From positions 1 through 7,547 of the forward strand of contig WRAA01000096.1 of assembly GCA_009780445.1 (NCBI GenBank): DNA of 7,547 nucleotides, read 5' to 3'. The notes beneath the pieces were generated by a model, which saw only the letters and a program-made list of their open reading frames with translations, had not been told where the DNA came from and ran no database searches. The translations under genes and the position numbers were made by a program. The stretch comes from Defluviitaleaceae bacterium (lineage in GTDB: Bacteria; Bacillota; Clostridia; Lachnospirales; WRAA01). Below, one piece after another: positions 5,157-7,547 of the stretch; within the stretch, counting starts at the first letter, position 1; every line of letters starts with the position of its first letter.

Positions 5157-6206
5157 TTACTTGCGGAAAGGCCGCGCGTCGTCAACTATCTTCTGGGCAT
5201 ACTTGTCCGCCGCGAGGTATGTGGGCAGCTTCTCCTTGTTTGCGAAGTCCAGCAGATTCTTCACGTTGTCGTAAATGCCGTCCATCTTCCGGTTGGCGAC
5301 CTGTTCGTCGTGTACGCGCTCGATCTCGAGGCAGATGGAGATTACGCCGCCGGCGTTGATAACATAGTCGGGTATGTAGAGTATGCCGGCCTTGTCAAGG
5401 GCTTCGCCCGCCGCCGCGTCAACCAGCACGTTGTTTGCTCCGCCGCCGATCATGGCGCACTTCAGCTTCGTTACTTCGTCAACCTTCACAACCGCGCCCA
5501 TCGCGTTAGGCGAGAACACGTCGCAGTCAACGAACAGAATCTCGGACGGATCCACCACTGTCGCGCCAAGCTCGTTCTTGGCGCGCTCCGCGTTTGCCGG
5601 GTTGATGTCGGACACGATCAGCTTCGCGCCGTCGTCGTGCAGCCACTTGCACACGTCATAACCAACCTTGCCAAGGCCCTGCACGGCCACTGTCTTGCCG
5701 CTAAAGCTGTCGGAGCCGAACTTCTCATTCGCGCCGGCCTGCAGCCCTCTGAATACGCCGCGCGCGGTGTATGGCGAAGGATCCCCGCCGCGCCCCGCGC
5801 CGCCGATGCCAGCCATGTGCTTTGTCGCGCGGGACATGATCTCCACGTCCTGCACGGAGATGTTTACGTCCTCGCCCGTTGTGAACATGCCGGCAAGGTG
5901 ATCCACAAAACGGCCGTAGGCCAGCAGGAGCTTCTCGCTCTTGAGCTTGGCCGGATCGCCGATGATTACGCCCTTGGATCCGCCGTACTTCAAGCCGGAC
6001 ACGGCGTTCTTGTAGGTCATTCCGCGGGATAGGCGCAACACGTCAAACAACGCCTTCTCTTCCGACTCATAAGGCCAGAAGCGCGTGCCGCCGACGGTGG
6101 GGCCAAGCACCGTGCTGTGAATGGCAATGATCGCCTTTAGGCCGGACTCTTCGTCATTGCAGAAGTGGAGTTCCTCGGTTCCATACTCTTTAAGCTTTTC
6201 AAACAT
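5157..6206 (-). CDS. Glu/Leu/Phe/Val family amino-acid dehydrogenase, leucine/phenylalanine dehydrogenase-like
   Basis: This 349-residue enzyme should oxidatively deaminate an L-amino acid to its 2-oxo acid with NAD+. I chose ATG 6206, since MFEKLKEYGTEELHF aligns with the start of Bacillus leucine dehydrogenase. The upstream ATG at 6284 would overlap the promoter region. The AAAGGAA before 6206 is rather distant, about ten bases. Catalytic domain: VGGTR (38-42), MTYKN with Lys66, GGSKGVIIGDP with Lys78, and GEDV with Asp113. The NAD domain has AVQGLGKVG (174-182) and an acidic Asp200 at the end of the second strand, favouring NAD over NADP. YVINAGGVI (281-289) is typical of the Leu/Phe/Val group. 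Substrate cannot be fixed; the tryptophanase partner makes aromatic or branched substrates plausible. It is the first gene of the minus-strand operon. Confidence 0.88.
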   Translation of the reverse strand: MFEKLKEYGTEELHFCNDEESGLKAIIAIHSTVLGPTVGGTRFWPYESEEKALFDVLRLSRGMTYKNAVSGLKYGGSKGVIIGDPAKLKSEKLLLAYGRFVDHLAGMFTTGEDVNISVQDVEIMSRATKHMAGIGGAGRGGDPSPYTARGVFRGLQAGANEKFGSDSFSGKTVAVQGLGKVGYDVCKWLHDDGAKLIVSDINPANAERAKNELGATVVDPSEILFVDCDVFSPNAMGAVVKVDEVTKLKCAMIGGGANNVLVDAAAGEALDKAGILYIPDYVINAGGVISICLEIERVHDEQVANRKMDGIYDNVKNLLDFANKEKLPTYLAADKYAQKIVDDARPFRK

Positions 6207-6288
6207 AGTACTTAATTCCTTTCGCCAGTTAATTCCGAGGGGCGACATTGTTATCACCAATATCCGGATAGCCGCTCGGTTCATAGCT

Positions 6289-6317
6289 ATTATAACTTAT
6301 AAAAGCGCGAATTGCAA
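6289..6317 (-). promoter_or_regulatory. Promoter of the dehydrogenase-tryptophanase operon
   Basis: On the minus strand TTGCAA (6317-6312) and a consensus TATAAT (6294-6289) are 17 bases apart. Transcription would start near 6282, giving a leader of about 75 bases before the ATG at 6206. Its -35 box lies about 52 bases from that of the divergent transporter promoter, leaving room for a shared regulator site. Confidence 0.7.
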
Positions 6318-6368
6318 CATAAATATTGTGATGTATTCGTCGGAATCCTTCGGCGTGATAAATATATA

Positions 6369-6398
6369 TTGACACATAGGGGCAAATTCGGTTATCAT
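6369..6398 (+). promoter_or_regulatory. Promoter of the NSS transporter gene
   Basis: A consensus -35 box TTGACA (6369-6374) and TATCAT (6393-6398) are 18 bases apart. The overlapping TATACT at 6398-6403 is better in sequence but too far away. Expected start is near 6405, so the leader is about 57 bases. An AT-rich tract just upstream (6360-6370) could help promoter strength. Confidence 0.65.
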
Positions 6399-6410
6399 AT
6401 ACTCTATGCA

Positions 6411-6431
6411 GTTAGAAGTATTGCGTCTAAC
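6411..6431 (+). promoter_or_regulatory. Small dyad in the transporter leader
   Basis: GTTAGA (6411-6416) and TCTAAC (6426-6431) form a 6-bp inverted repeat around 9 bases, just downstream of the predicted transcription start. It could be a repressor site or a minor leader hairpin. It is short enough to be chance. Confidence 0.25.
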
Positions 6432-6461
6432 CAACGCGCTTAAACAACAAGGAGGGTATTT

Positions 6462-7547
6462 ATGCAAGAAAGAGAAGGCTTTAGCTCACGGTTATCATTC
6501 ATCATCGTCTCCATCAGCTGTGCCATAGGTCTCGGTAACATATGGCTCATGCCATACCGGGCCGGTGCGTACGGCGGCGCGCTGTATATTTTTCTTGTCG
6601 CGCTGTTTATCTTCTTGTTCGCCATACCCGTGCTGCTCACGGAATATTCGGTGGGGCGCGGCAGCGGAGTATCGGGCGCGAAAGCCTTCGAGAAGCTTAC
6701 GCCGGGCGACACAAAGTGGTATGTCAACGGCTACATAGGTATCGCAGGCAACTACCTCCTGCTGATGTTCTACGTAATGATCTGCGGCTTCGCCCTTGGC
6801 TACCTGTGGAAGGGCATCACAGGCTCGCTCATCGGCCTTTCGCCGGCAGACATATCGGCGGCATGGGCGGCAATGACGGGCTGGGCGATCCCCGCGCAAG
6901 ACCCTGATGCCCTGGCCAGGATCGGCATTACCTACAACGACCCGGCATCGGTTGCGGCGGCGGTTAACTCTGCCGCGGTCACAAGCTTCAGCCTGATGGT
7001 GGCCATAGTCGCGCTTGGCATGGGCGCGTGCTACCTTGGCCTTCGCAACGGCGTGGAGCGCGTCGGCAAGTATATGATGGCGATATTCTTCGTGCTTCTC
7101 ATGGTGCTGCTGGTGCGCAGCGTCACTCTGCCGGGCGCGGGCGCGGGTCTTGCCTTCCTGTTCATCCCGAATCTTGACGCAATGCGCGAGCACGGCACGT
7201 TCAGAATACTGCACATGGCCATGGGTCAGTCCCTGTTCTCGCTGTCCGTGGGTATCGGCTCCATGACGGTTTTCGGAAGCTATGTAAAGCGGGAACGCCG
7301 CCTGTTCAAGGACGCATTCACCGTAGGCGCGCTGGATCTCAGCATCATCATCCTCTGCCTGCTCATGATCTTCCCCGCGGCGTTTGCATTCGACATTCCG
7401 CGCACCGCCGGCGAAGCCCTGCTCTTCCTCACTCTGCCCAACATCTTTAACGCAATGCCGGGCGCGTACATCTGGGCTCTTATGTTCTACATGGGCTTGG
7501 CGTTTGTGGCATTCTCCACGGCTGTTGCGGTTATGGAGAATCTTACG
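6462..7547 (+). CDS. Sodium:amino-acid symporter of the NSS (LeuT/MhsT/TnaT) family, 3' end missing
   Basis: The frame is open from ATG 6462 to the window end, 362 codons of an expected 440-480. AAGGAGG (6449-6455) lies six bases before the start. The protein should couple amino-acid import to the sodium gradient through a LeuT-fold membrane barrel. TM1 contains AIGLGNIWLMPYRAGAYGG (21-39). Asn26 matches the Na1 ligand Asn27 of LeuT, but Leu29 stands where LeuT has the gate arginine Arg30, and Cys20 stands at LeuT Asn21. The TM6 signature GQSLFSLSVGIGSMTVFGSYV is present, with a serine at the LeuT Thr254 position. The last codons (AFSTAVAVMENLT) fall in TM8. The tryptophanase gene opposite suggests tryptophan or another aromatic substrate, as for TnaT of Symbiobacterium. 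That substrate is inferred from position only. Confidence 0.9.
   Translation, partial: MQEREGFSSRLSFIIVSISCAIGLGNIWLMPYRAGAYGGALYIFLVALFIFLFAIPVLLTEYSVGRGSGVSGAKAFEKLTPGDTKWYVNGYIGIAGNYLLLMFYVMICGFALGYLWKGITGSLIGLSPADISAAWAAMTGWAIPAQDPDALARIGITYNDPASVAAAVNSAAVTSFSLMVAIVALGMGACYLGLRNGVERVGKYMMAIFFVLLMVLLVRSVTLPGAGAGLAFLFIPNLDAMREHGTFRILHMAMGQSLFSLSVGIGSMTVFGSYVKRERRLFKDAFTVGALDLSIIILCLLMIFPAAFAFDIPRTAGEALLFLTLPNIFNAMPGAYIWALMFYMGLAFVAFSTAVAVMENLT

Noticed and set aside
3754..5274. Long 506-codon open frame on the plus strand
   Set aside because: It lies opposite tryptophanase and runs into the dehydrogenase gene. It has no family resemblance and exists because of the GC-rich codon use of the real genes.
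6495..7214. 239-codon minus-strand open frame inside the transporter gene
   Set aside because: The composition is unlike a folded protein, and the opposite frame is a clear NSS transporter.

Overview
The window looks like a chromosomal segment of a fairly GC-rich anaerobic bacterium, most likely a Clostridia-type member of the Bacillota. The reasons are strong AAGGAGG-type ribosome binding sites, a sigma factor and a cupin of kinds I associate with that group, and an amino-acid fermentation cluster. This is inference from gene content and style; there is no marker gene to fix the taxon.

Layout. Positions 1-611 form a nest of mobile DNA. The last 34 codons of an IS630-family transposase and the right end of its IS (1-121) sit inside half of an older TA-flanked palindromic element (120-173). 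A good sigma-70 promoter (195-223) follows. Two adjacent palindromic MITE-like elements, A (262-415) and B (414-580), split an 18-bp palindrome whose centre is TA. Directly downstream is a bacterial relative of archaeal cyclic 2,3-diphosphoglycerate synthetase (612-1946), so this gene appears to be transcribed through both elements. A terminator hairpin (1960-2006) separates it from a converging cupin gene carrying a ten-histidine run (2565-2005, minus). Divergent from the cupin gene is a sigma-70-like regulator (2690-3274), overlapping by ATGA an 80-residue single-pass membrane protein (3271-3513). These end in a terminator and a third palindromic element, D (3562-3728).

The right half is an amino-acid catabolism locus. 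A Leu/Phe/Val-type dehydrogenase gene (6206-5157) and a tryptophanase gene (5124-3733) form a minus-strand operon. A sodium-coupled amino-acid transporter of the NSS family (6462 to the window end, truncated) is divergently transcribed. Both sides have recognisable promoters in the 255-bp gap. A reasonable model is that the transporter imports aromatic or branched amino acids. Tryptophanase would split tryptophan to indole, pyruvate and ammonia, and the dehydrogenase would deaminate other amino acids to 2-oxo acids.

The least ordinary signal is the set of palindromic elements A, B and D. Their terminal repeats differ (those of B resemble the IS630 end), but all three carry, at the tip of the long hairpin, a related core: a GACGAC tract, a 7-bp stem GCGWACC/GGTWCGC with one compensatory base-pair change, then a GGAG-type purine tract. 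In A and B nearly all transition differences between the arms are of the kind that leave G-U pairs in a plus-strand RNA. Together this suggests a family of TA-targeting mobile hairpins that carry a conserved structured core.
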